Shown: positions 12,072-25,200 of the stretch, piece after piece
How the letters are laid out: the number at the start of each line of letters is the position of its first letter
How positions within the stretch are numbered: position 1 is the first letter of the stretch
Source: Rapana venosa
Taxonomy: Eukaryota > Mollusca > Gastropoda > Neogastropoda > Muricidae
Length of the DNA stretch: 64,000 nucleotides
Assembly (NCBI GenBank): GCA_028751875.1
Contig: CM054145.1
Location: 2,522,476 to 2,586,475 of the forward strand
Direction of reading: 5' to 3'
Translations under genes and position numbers: made by a program
Notes under the pieces: generated by a model
What the model was told of the DNA's origin: nothing
Databases searched by the model: none
Seen by the model: only the letters and a program-made list of their open reading frames with translations

Positions 12072-15000
12072 AATAAATGGAATTTACATGGTGCTAAATC
12101 TTGCACAGACAAATCAAAGCGCTTGCACTCAACTCATTCTTACAGTCATGCAACCAATAACAATTAATGGTTGTAACAAGTCCAAATGTGCATACACACA
12201 CACATAAAAGAATAAATAAATAAACAAATAAACACACAGAAAGGTTATACACTTTGGCAGGGTGATGTGATTTCGGTTGTTGAAAGCAGGGACAGCTATG
12301 CGATGAAACAGGAGAGGAAAGAAAATCTTAGGTTTGAAATAAACGTCTGGAGGCTGTGATAAGGATGACGGAATGATGATCCTACAGAGGCGCACATGGC
12401 TGTACTCTATGCTTCCCATCATCCTGGCAACATCCAGACCTGAGAGGTACGGACACCTACACTTTCTTCTTCTTCCTTTTTTGTCATGTTTCTCCCAGGG
12501 GAGGTTTGACATTGATGAGCCTTCTCCATCTCTCTCTGTTTTGAGCTTCCTCCTTATTTATGCCCCTTTCTCTAAGATCATCTGCAATACAGGCTGCCCA
12601 GGTTTTGCTAGGTCTTCCCTTTGGTCTCTTTCCATCCACTATGAAGTTCATTGCTCTTTTTATGATGTGGTGGTCTGCTTTCCGTTGAATGTGCCCAAAC
12701 CAGCGCAGTCTATTGCTTCTTCTTCTTCTTATTCCTTATAGCTCCTAGCGGAGCATAGGGCCTCAACAGCGTCCCTCCACCTTCTCCTGTCTCTGGCAAG
12801 GGTCTTGGCCTCTTCCCATGTCAGGCTGGAGTCTCTCAGCTCACTATGCAGGCTTCTCCTCCAGGTCTGTTTGGGGCGCCCTCTCTTCCTTTTCCCCTGC
12901 GGGTTCCACTTGAGCGCTTGTCTGGTGATGTTGCCAGGCTCCTTCCGTAGGGTGTGGCTGACCCAACGCCACTTTCGCCGCCTTACTTGGACTTCCATAG
13001 GCTGTTGGTTCGCCCTCATCCACAGGTCGGTACTTGGCACTCTGTCGAACCATCTGAGATGAAGGATCTGCTGGAGACATCCGCTGATGAAGGTCTGGAT
13101 CTTGGAGGAGCTGGTGTTGATGACCCGCCAAGTTTCTGACCCGTAGAGAAGCACAGACTTCACGTTGGAGTTGAAGATCCTGAGCTTGGTGGTTGTGGAG
13201 ACTATGACTACTAGCTACAAACTTCAGATCATCAACTTTGCACATTCTCCATTTTTTTTTTTATTCGTGATCCTGTCTTCCCATTTGATCTTTGTCATGT
13301 AGCGTAGCATTCCGTTTTCACAGCTCTTCAACAAACATTCAACGGTTTTTGTGAAAACCGACATCTCTGAACCATACAGGAGAACAGGTCTAATGCAGGC
13401 CTTGTATATCAGACAGCGTCTCTCCAGTGGGATTTTCTGATTTCCAAGCAGACTTGCCAGTTCTTTCCATTTCTTCCAAGCATTCACAATCCTGGTTCCG
13501 ACAGCTAACTCAGATTTTGCTTTGCAGCTCATCATCTCTCCCAGGTAGCAGAATTCGTCTACCACTTCTATCTTCCCTTGTTCAAATTCTAGCTCCTTCT
13601 TTCCTGCATCGGTATTGTCTTCACCCTTCTTATTCATACAACTGGGGCAGACAAATATTCTGTGCTCCTCCTTCAGACTTTTGAGCTACACTTTCATTGG
13701 AGTAAATTCACAAACGTGTACATACAGTAGGTGATGTTTGACAGTGTAGTCCCAGTCTTTCCAATGAGCCCACAACTTGTAGGAGTCAGTTGGAGTCTAA
13801 AAACACCCAGTGACTCTGAAGGGAGTCCAACCTGCCATCTCCCCAACTAGGAACCCAATCAACTAGGAACCCAATGGGCAATCCACTGCACTATAGCAGC
13901 TGGTTGCATGTTTGTTTACAGCTGGTTTGGGGGGGGAGGTGTTTTGTTCTTAGGCTAGAGCTCCGAGCTTCACCGATGGTAACATTTTGCGTATGCAACC
14001 GTTGTTACCCTTCATTCATTCATGAAGGTAGTCCCATTCCAACTTCCAGGACAGTTAGTGTCTAAATGCAACACCCATGCAGTGTGTGTGTGTGTGTGTG
14101 TGTGTGCGTTTTAACAAGGTTTAACATGTATGCAAAATGTTCTACATGCGTTCACACATGTACATGGGGCCTCAGTTTAAAGTCTCATCTGAAGGACATT
14201 TGGGAGAGTGGAGTCGGTACTAATGTAAACTCCGCGGCAACATTCCCTAAAACGATGCATCCATGGTGGCTCGATCCTAGGCCATCAGATCATGAGCGCA
14301 AAGCTCTCACCCCTAAGCTCTCTTGGCTCCCCTCCCCCCCCCCCTCCAAAACAGTTATGAAACATAGTTATAATTACCTGAAGAAAGTCCAGAGATGAAG
14401 GCAATTTGTCACACAATAAACAACCCAGCACTGACAGGACAAGCGTATCTCAAAGATGCTGTCTCCTTTTTTCTTTGGAACTGTTCCCTCTAGTGGGAAT
14501 TTGGGGTAAGCAATATTGGAGCTTGATGATGATACTTACAAGAAATGTCTACTTTTGAGACACACACTCTTCTACCTCCTGATGGGAGGTCAAATATATC
14601 GATCACAGGATGAACAGTCAGAAACATCGGCATACAAATATGAAAAAAAAGAGCAACTTTGTGAGTCTCACACTAAATTAATCAAAATAGCTTCACAGTC
14701 ATAGCAAAACAAAGGAGGGGGAGTGGGGGGACCTCAGAGAAATTGACTGCAGTCTCTTTGGTTGTAAAGTAGACTGTAGCCAAAACTGTTAGTTTTTTGT
14801 TTAAAAGTACCCATACACCAAAATGAAGATTAAAAAAATGAGTGTCACAATAAAATACTATTATTTTTAACTAGTGATGTTTGTATTTTCCTTCAAGTTA
14901 TCTATCAAGATTGTACGTGTTAAAAAAAAAAAATTATATTCTCTAGTTAAAAAAACAATAACCTGAGTAATTTAAGTGGACATTCTTTAACCAATGTAAC

Positions 15001-18000
15001 CCACACTTGATTTTTGCACAACTTTCTGAGAAAATCTGCTGTCAATTTTCACACTATCCTAAAATAGCAGGAGGAGAGACTCAAGAGTATACTCACCTTT
15101 TGTAGAAAAGACCCGAGCCATTCCCATGTCAGCTATTTTTACGATTCCATCCTTGGTGACGAGAATGTTGGAGGGCTTCAGATCACGGTGCATGACCTTG
15201 CATGCGTGTATGAAGCACAGCCCTTCCAGAATCTGCTTCATCAGACATTTGACTTCACCGTTGCTGAAATGTAGGGTCGGAGTATTGAAGGCCAAAAGCG
15301 CCGCCAGATCATGGCTACAGTATTCCATCACCATGTAGAAATGCGTTTTGCTTGGATCTGAAAGCATCAAGTCACCACACTCACTGTGAGGAAAACCAGA
15401 CTGAAGGAAGATTTTTCCACTATCTGAGAGAGCAGTCACCATAACTGTGGTTAATGATAATAATAATGGAAGTGTCTGAATCATCCCAATGACTTCATTT
15501 CACCCCTAACTCCTTCAGCAGTAATAATAAATGGAATTCATATGGCGCAATATCTTGCCAAAACAAATCAAAGCACTTGGGGCACAGCAGGGAAGTGTTC
15601 CCGCCCTCCCTGTTTTGTGGGCAAGTGGAGCCTGGTGCAGCCCTCTCTTACTGCTCACAGCTCTTCTACAGCAGCTCAATGCATGCCACGCCTTGCTGGC
15701 TCTTCTCTTTTGCTGTGAGATTATCTTCTGTGATGTTCCTGTTTGGCTGTTCCCACACCACTCACTTCAATCTGTCCATGGCTCTAAGTCAAACAGATTC
15801 GTTGTCACATCACAAGGGACGGACCCTATCAATGTCAGCCCGCAGAGGGGCCACCAGCCAGGCCGAGGGGACCCTGCACTGCTGCCGAGTCCCCTTGCCA
15901 GTGTTCAATGATGCCTAGTCCTGAGCCAACAAGTGCAGGACAACCCCCCCACTATGCCTGCCCCCTACAGTAAACAGCTCAGTCACAGAGCCAGACTGAG
16001 TGAGATATGCAATGGTCCGACAAAGTCAGCGATATCAAACACTAGCATGGTTTGTTTTGTACATGCAGCCTACAACTGAAACAAACTTTGCATGCAGCAG
16101 TCAAACATTCCAAACAGACCACAGAACACACATAAAATATAGTTCTAATCTAACCCGACATAGTGCGTGCATCTTAATTTTGCCAGAAGTCCTTCGAATG
16201 AGACTATAAACCGAGGCCCCGTGTGCGAACGCATGCAGAACATCTTGCGCACACGTTAAATCCTGTTCCACTTTTCGAAAGAGTAGGCCATTGTGTGCCG
16301 GTGGGAGCAGATGACAAAATTTACAAAACCGCATACACACGCATAAATTTAAAAAAAGAAGAAAAAAGGCGCTTTGATTTGTTGCTTTACAAGATTCAGC
16401 GCTATATAAATTCCATACATTATTATTATTATTATTAGAACTCGACGTTCTCACATATATATTATGTACATCTAGTGACCACACGGTCAACTCCATAAAG
16501 CAATGATGGGGCATTTCTTTTTGCATGTCAGTCTGTGTGCTCTGCAGTACTCAGCATGCCCTACGTGCATGTACTGCAGCATGCAGCTAACCTCTCTCAT
16601 GGTAAAGCTATGAAGACATCATGCTTTTAGACTAGTGAACACTATATTTTGACATGATGGGACACTTATAAATTTGCGATTTATGAATGACACACTACAT
16701 TCCCACCTGAACTGCCCACTGTTTCAAATGTTCAAGTATGTTCTTTCGATCCAGAAGGACCATAGAGCTGGAGCTTATCCCGGTTTCTGTAGCGTTAAGC
16801 GAACTGATGGTTTTTTACCACCCCTGTGACAGGACGCTAGTCTGTCGCCAGATACTTCCCCAGCAGAGCTGGTACCCACTTGTACACCTGGGTGGAGTGA
16901 GGAAAATAGGAGTAAAGTGTCTTTCCCAAGGACACAACACCGAGCCGAGCGGGGATCGAACCTGCGACCTCTGAATCACGAGTCGACCGCCTAAACCACT
17001 CGACCACGGTGCCTCTTTCAAATGTTCAAGACGGTATTAATCCACATGAATGGGTAATCCACTTCAGCACTTTACTACTACTCACCACAGTGCATGAATT
17101 CACATTTGTACACAATTCCATCCACATTGAATTTACAAGCATGAGATTTTGTGCATCCAAAAAAAGAAAAAAGCGGGTGGGGGGCATTTTTAACTGAAAA
17201 GAAGAAACAAGGAACACATGACCAACACTTGTGGTAGTCACAAAGGTGCAAGTCATCATTTTTCACAGGGACCATTTGGAATGCATTACACCACTAGTGT
17301 AATATCAGAACAAATGTGATGATTGACACAATTTTTTTCTGTCCACTTATTATGTTTTTCATTCCATATTGAATTAATAACCCCCCCCCCCCCATCTCTC
17401 TGTGTGAGCTGTTGTAAAGTTCAAGAGAATGTGCAATTTTTGATACTGAAAGATGAATTAATTCATTTTGTTGATTTATTAGAGTCAAAGCTTCATACAA
17501 TCCTATGACTTGTAGCACAGACACCTACAGAGTGGCTATAGGCCACTTTGCGGGTATTAACATTTTGACCAGAAAAACCAAAATTGCTGCACTGCGTGTG
17601 CAAGGTTACAAGGTGCAGGGGTTATCCACTATGCTAACTGTGTATACTCTGTTGCTGTGCCTGCTGGTCGGTGGCATTGAGCCCAACCCCAGACCAGGGA
17701 GAGGGAAAGAAACAGACGACAGTGTGAACAGCAACAACAACACTTCATCAACACAGTCAGAAGTGATACTGCAAGACCTGTACTTGTGCATGAAAACACT
17801 AATGGAGTCTGTATCCCGTCTGGAAAAAGCCAAGGGTGTTTGGTTGACATGGATCAAAAACTTCACACAATCGGCAAGTCTAACAGTCTATACATGACAG
17901 TAGCCAGTCTTTGAAGAAAGCTATCTCTTCCTTACAGTCGACTATTAGTGCTGTGGACAAGAAAGCCGACAGAACTAAAGAACGTCTTGTCAACTGGAGT

Positions 18001-19166
18001 ATGTTCTTTCGAGCCAGAAGGCCCATAGAGCCGGAGCTTATCCCGGTTTCTGTAGCGTTAAGCGAACTGATGGTTTTTCACCACCCCTGTGACAGGACGC
18101 TAGTCTGTCGCCAGATACTTCCCCAGCAGAGCTGGTACCCACTTGTACACCTGGGTGGAGTGAGGAAAATAGGAGTAAAGTGTCTTTCCCAAGGACACAA
18201 CACCGAGCCGAGCGGGGATCGAACCCGCGACCTCTGGATCACGAGTTGACCGCCTAAACCACTCGACCACGGTGCCTGTCAACTGGAGGCAGGGAATGAC
18301 CTGCTCTCAGAGAGGCTGACGGGCTTAGAGGCAGCAGATGTGGACAGGGCAGAGAGCCAGCCGTTCCAGAAGAAACAAGGTCAAGTGGTTTGGCACGGCA
18401 GAAACTGGCAGTGAAAGTGACTTCCAGACATGGGAAGACAAAGTGCTCACTTTCTTTCTTCAACAAGTTATGTATTGTTTTTCATGAGAAAAGTCTGGGA
18501 TATCAGGGACATGAACAGAGCCCATAGACTGGGAAACTCTGACCCCAGCAACACCAAGCCCCGACCCATGACAGTCAAGTTTCACTGCTGCGACTGACAA
18601 AATGCTGCTGTTCACACACACAGATGCTGGGTTCCGCCCTGAGCAAAGCGGGCACTGAATCGGCACAGATCTGACAAAGAAACAAAGGGCAAACCTGAAA
18701 CAGGTACAAGGGGAAGAAGGGAAGTTTGGTTTCTACAAAAAAGGCAATCCATTCCAATCTTCTTGTTTACAGCCCCGCCGACCACAGAGACCATATCTGG
18801 GCCGTCACCTCATCAAATTTTAAATCTCAGACTAAAACTGTGCAGCTATATACTGATTAAAACAGGGTATAAAACCAACTCTGCTGTCGTTCCTTATAGC
18901 AACGCCCTGGCCAACCATAAGGGTCAACCCAGGATGGGCACAGCGTTATGGGAATAACAACATCAACCACACATAAAATGAGAGAAAATCAAAACCAGAT
19001 TCCTTAAAGCAACCTGAAAAAAAATTGTATGAGTGTGCATCTATGTGTGTGTGTACTGTATGATGTGCGTAAGAGAGAGAAGAGAGAGGGAGAAGGGAAG
19101 CAAGGAGAGAGAGGGAGAGCATGGTGGTGAGGTAAGTGGCTTTTGGAGTGCCTAGTGAAGTGTAGC

Positions 19167-19202
<36 letters not shown>

Positions 19203-22200
19203 ACACGCACATTCACATGACCAAGTATGCATGCTTGCCTGCTTGAGTATATGTGGGTAGACTGTGTGTGTGTTTGTATACATGGAATGAAATGTGACAG
19301 AAGAGTGCTGAGCTGAAAGAAGAATATTTGGAAATATGTCAACATAGTTACATATATAAAGAGCTATATAGATATACATAAATACTGTAAATGACAAATG
19401 TGTGTTTTACAACATGCAGCGCAGTCGAGAGACAATTGTCTATCTACCTATTTATCTATGCATAATGCATTACACACATTTATATGTAAGTGGACAACAA
19501 TGGTCGTATCTTGTACCATACTTACTCATGTCATCACAACGGTACACCATCTCTCTCAGGGCCACCACGTTTGTGTGTTTCAGTTTTTGAAGAATTGTTA
19601 TCTCCCGCAAAGCCTGCAGTGGAAACTGAAAAATACAAAACAAGCAGGCCATGAATGTTAAAGACTGCCTCTTTGGATCAACACAAATGGCCATGCACAC
19701 ACACACACACACATACAGGCACATACATACTTGATACACACACACATGCAAGGCTTTTAAAAAAAAAGTTTTAATAGAAAACCATAACTTAAAAAAATTA
19801 CTGCATTCTGAGTAGAGATTCTGCACACACACAACAAAAGTTTGACATGAACAGAAGAAGCTTTCAGGACTTACATTTTCATCAGCATACAAATAATTTA
19901 ATTCTTCTTTGTCGTTGAACGCTCAGGCAGCAACTACTGTCTGTCATATAAGCAAAATTGTGTTGCACTGCCATTAAGCAGCTAAAGTCGGGCCCAGTGC
20001 ATCCAACTTTAGTGTGGGAGAGAATGATCTAATGTCTTTCTAGAAAATGGACAGGGAAATGAACAAAGAAGGCAGAACACAGACAAGAAGGTGGTGACAG
20101 GAAGAAAAAGAACATGGCAGAAACAAGGCAAGGGATAGAAAAGAAGGAATTCTTAGCCCAGAATTTTCAGAGGGCCTCCAGCATCCCAACATGGCAACAT
20201 TTTATACTTGAAAAGCTGAAGAAAATGCATAGAATAATAAAATCTTGTGGAATAAGGACAATTTATTGTGATAAAATGAATTCATCCAGAGAACACACGT
20301 ATTGCATTCTGAAACATTTCTCTTCTTCTATGGAATACTATAAAAGGGTCCAATTTCAATATGAGCTTGATACTTAAAAAGACGTCGACAAACCCATCTG
20401 GTAGCAAAGTTATATTATTTCCATACCTAATAATGATCTTATAAACATTTTTTCGTAAAGCCTTAGACATGTACTGTCGTATATATTTCCATACCTAAAT
20501 TGATCTTATAAAACATTTTTGCAGTAAAGCCTTAGACTGCTACTGTCAGGATAAAGCTCAGTTTCCCCACTCATGAACAAAATCAATTATCAAAAAGGCT
20601 TTGATATCTGAGCTTGTAGAATTGATATTTGAACAAAACTGTCTCTCCCACAAACAGTCAAATCCATGTTGTACTAAAATATTCTGTATCTTACCTGGCC
20701 ACACTGATTGAATCAAAGATTTGTCATGTAAATCTTTCATTATTTGATAAACCTTTGATGACAATTTTTCAGATTCTGAGATCAGAAAATCAGCTGCATC
20801 CAAAAAAAGAACCAAATGAACAGAAACCAAAACAGCTCAGGATTTCACATTTCTTTTTTTTTTTGTATGTATGTATTGTTGTACGTGGTACAAGCATTAC
20901 TCGCACAGGACACACACACTCCTCAAGAGCACAAAATTATTATTTGAAGACAGTTCCAATCTGATCTTGATAACCTGGGCAAGTATATGCTGGAAAATGG
21001 TTTGTCACTGTCACAGAAAAAACAAATATGATGCTCTTTAATGCGGACAGTAATCCAAATAAATTGCTCATTTTTAGATTAAATGGTGAAATAGTTGAAT
21101 ACAGATAAATTGTCAAATTTCTGGGGGTTTTCTTTACATCAAAATGAACTTGGAATGCTCACTTTGATTATATTCTGACAAAAGCAAGAAAAAGCATAAA
21201 TTTCCTGAAAGTAATTGGCAGATTATTTTGGGGAATGGATACAAAAACATTAATCCACCTTTCACTTGCACTTGTACAATCTAAATTATCTTATAGTCAA
21301 GAAGTGTTTTTCAGTGCACCAAAGTATTTATTTAAAAAGATTGAAAGTTTAGATTGTAGAGGCATTCAAATTGCAGTGGGTGTGCCTAGTCATGCATCAA
21401 ATAAGGAAACACATAATACAGCTGGAATTCTACCCTTAGGTCACTATTGAGAACTAGCAGCTTCAAAATTCGTAATAAAAGCAGCATCAACCCCAAACAA
21501 TTTTCTTGCGAAGGAAATCACATTAAGATCCGACTCTGATTTTCCAAAACAAGCACAGAATATTTCCTCACAAGTAACTATTACAACCTATACTAACGAC
21601 TTAATACAACAAACTGGAATTAATATAAATTAGCAAAAAGTAAGCATGGACACCTATACCAAATTGGGAAATGTTGAAAGCTACATTTGACATTAGTTAT
21701 ACTGACATGAGAAAAGAAGAAAATGTCAATATTGCCATAGAGAGCACATTGCTAAAAACTACCACAGACATCTCCATATTTTCACAGATGGGTTGGTTCT
21801 AAATAATAAAGATGCTGGTGCAGCTTTCACCATTCCAGCACTGAAAGTTGAAAAGTCTTTTTTGTTTGACACAATTTGTCAATCTTTACAGCGGAGCTTG
21901 TTGCTATCTTTTGGGGGTTAGAATACTTGATTAATCTGCCTCAAAGTTTATTTAAAGTGGCCTTATTTGTTGATAATGTCGAAACAAGACCCGATTTGAT
22001 TATTGATATAAATTATTTGATACACTGCCTGAGAATTAAAGGTACAGATGTCAGTTTTTGTTGGGTGCCCTCTCATGTTGGTCTCTATGGTAACAAAAAA
22101 AGTTGTTAAAGCAGCAAAAAAAGGCACACAAAGTTTAGAACAGTATTCTGAAATTTTTGCAAGTCCTTCAATCAAGGAATCTTTCCTTTTGTTAGAGAAA

Positions 22201-25200
22201 GCTTCTTTAAAGCGACTTCATTATCATACAAATGTGAAACTTCTATCACAGAAAAGTATAGCATAAGACAAAAGACATCGTATTCTTCAATATTCTATAT
22301 TAGACTGATAACCACCATTTCTTACAGAATACGACTTAATGCTCTCAGAACAAAGTTTTGTAAAAATGTTAAGCACATTTGTGGTGAACAATTTTCTCTG
22401 GAACACTGTTTACTGTTTTGTCAGAAGCTTTGTGGTTTCTTACCCCAAAAGATTTTAGACAAAAATGCTTATGTAATTCTGTCAGATGCAAACATTCTTT
22501 TTGCTATTTCGAAGTCTCTTGTACATAGCCCAGTTTTCATGCTTCTTTAAAGTTCTTTGATATTGTTTTCCCTATTTGCATTTTTAGGCGTTACATTGAT
22601 GTTTGAATACCAATCTGTCACATGACTCTCTTTCCGTCTGTCTTCTATTGTTTTTTGGGGCTATAGGTCTTTATTTATTTCCCGTCTAATATCCCTTATA
22701 GTGAACAGACGTTAAATACAAGAAGGAAACACAGACATTGCACAAACACCAAATGGTATCATAACTATACATGACACAGAATTAATTTTCCAGCACTGCT
22801 GCAAAGGCAAAGTGGATGCATTATGATATTCAGAACCTGAGCTAAATTGGACAGGAAGTTTCAACAACTAATGACACACCCTAAGTTTCAACAAATGATG
22901 ACACACCCAATCTGATGATGAATGTGATGGAATTGAAAAAATCAGCCAATTGGTGATCTGATGAGGGTGCTCGAGTGCTGCTGAAGTGACCACTCAAAGA
23001 GATTTTCTCCAAGTTACTATGACTGCCTCCCTTGACTAGAGCTTCAGTGAGACTATAAACTGAGGCTGTATAAACCTATGCATACACACTACCTTCAGCA
23101 TGCATTTCCTAGATGCGCAGGCTAGCTATGGGCATGAATGACATGAGCATATTGTGTCCATGTCTAGCATGAGCACTATCAGTGACCTGTATTGTAGAGA
23201 AACAAGCAATGACATGAGCATATTGTGTCCATGCCTAGCATGAGCACTATCAGTGACCTGTATTGTAGAGAAACAAGCAATGACATGAGCATATTGTGTC
23301 CATGCCTAGCATGAGCACTATCAGTGACCTGTATTGTAGAGAAACAAGCAATGACATGAGCATATTGTGTCCATGTCTAGCATGAGCACTATCAGTGACC
23401 TGTATTGTAGAGAAACAAGCAATGACATGAGCATATTGTGTCCATGTCTAGCATGAGCACTATCAGTGACCTGTATTGTAGAGAAACAAGCGCCTGCAGG
23501 TTCACCTTGCCCGGGCAGCCTGAAGTAGTACCACTACAATGCCCAGAACTGCTCAGCAAGGGAAGTGAGCAGTCAGGCAATCAAGCCACACATGTTACAA
23601 CTTGTTAACACTGTCAAGTGCTCAGTGAGCAGTCAGGCAATCAAGCCACACATGTTACAACTTGTTAACACTGTCAAGTGCTCAGTGAGCAGTCAGGCAA
23701 TCAAGCCACACATGTTACAACTTGTTAACACTGTCAAGTGCTCAGTGAGCAGTCAGGCAATCAAGCCACACATGTTACAACTTGTTGACACTGTCAAGTG
23801 CTCAGTGAGCAGTCAGGCAATCAAGCCACACATGTTACAACTTGTTGACACTGTCAAGTGCTCAGTGAGCAGTCAGGCAATCAAGCCACACATGTTACAA
23901 CTTGTTGACACTGTCAAGTGCTCAGTGAGCAGTCAGGCAATCAAGCCACACATGTTACAACTTGTTGAACACTGTCAAGTGCTCAGTGAGCAGTCAGGCA
24001 ATCAAGCCACACATGTTACAACTTGTTAACACGTCAAGTGCTCAGTGAGCATCAGGCAATCAAGCCACACATGTTACAACTTGTTGACACTGTCAAGTGC
24101 TCAGTGAGCAGTCAGGCAATCAAGCCACACATGTTACAACTTGTTGACACTGTCAAGTGCTCAGTGAGCAGTCAGGCAATCAAGCCACACATGTTACAAC
24201 TTGTTGAACACTGTCAAGTGCTCAGTGAGCAGTCAGGCAATCAAGCCACACATGTTACAACTTGTTGACACTGTCAAGTGCTCAGTGAGCTGTCAGGCAA
24301 TCAAGCCACACATGTTACAACTTGTTGACACTGTCAAGTGCTCAGTGAGCAGTCAGGCAATCAAGCCACACATGTTACAACTTGTTAACACTGTCAAGTG
24401 CTCAGTGAGCAGTCAGGCAATCAAGCCACACATGTTACAACTTGTTGACACTGTCAAGTGCTCAGTGAGCAGTCAGGCAATCAAGCCACACATGTTACAA
24501 CTTGTTGACACTGTCAAGGCTCAGTGAGCAGTCAGGCAATCAAGCCACACATGTTACAACTTGTTGACACTGTCAAGTGCTCAGTGAGCAGTCAGGCAAT
24601 CAAGCCACACACGTTACAACTTGTTGACACTGTCAAGTGCTCAGTGAGCAGTCAGGCAATCAAGCCACACAGTTACAACTTGTTGACACTGTCAAGTGCA
24701 GTCATGAAACTTCATTTTACACTTTTGTCACTTGCCTCAGGCTTGACAAGTGTTTCAATCACCACCAGATTGACAATTGTCATCGACCTGACTCAAGTCC
24801 ATAGACAGGGCATGTTCAATCATAGCCCAATGGTCACAAAACTTACACTTCAACTCTTGTGACCATATGGCAATAAAAACAAACATGATGAAAAGTTGAA
24901 CTGGTCAAGCTGACTATTTGTCTTCCTCCAGTTATATTTTTGCAATTAAAGCTCACATTGTCAGACAATAGCTGCCACAAGCATGTACCAATGACCCAAA
25001 AGTCAACTGAAAAGTTGGAGTCTTACAAGATATGGGATTAGAAAAAATGGCAATTATTTTTTGGAAAGTTAGTGAACTGTCACATGCTCAACTAAAATAA
25101 GAAGAGAAATGGACACATGACAATTGCGCACACATATTAAATACATGAAGTCAAGATAGCTTACAAAATACTATCTTTGACATAAAACAACTTTGACAAA

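Noticed and set aside
23565..24862. Frames of 81-154 codons with a 20-residue repeat
   Set aside because: The 60-bp minisatellite in translation; no start context, splice sites or composition of a real repeat protein.
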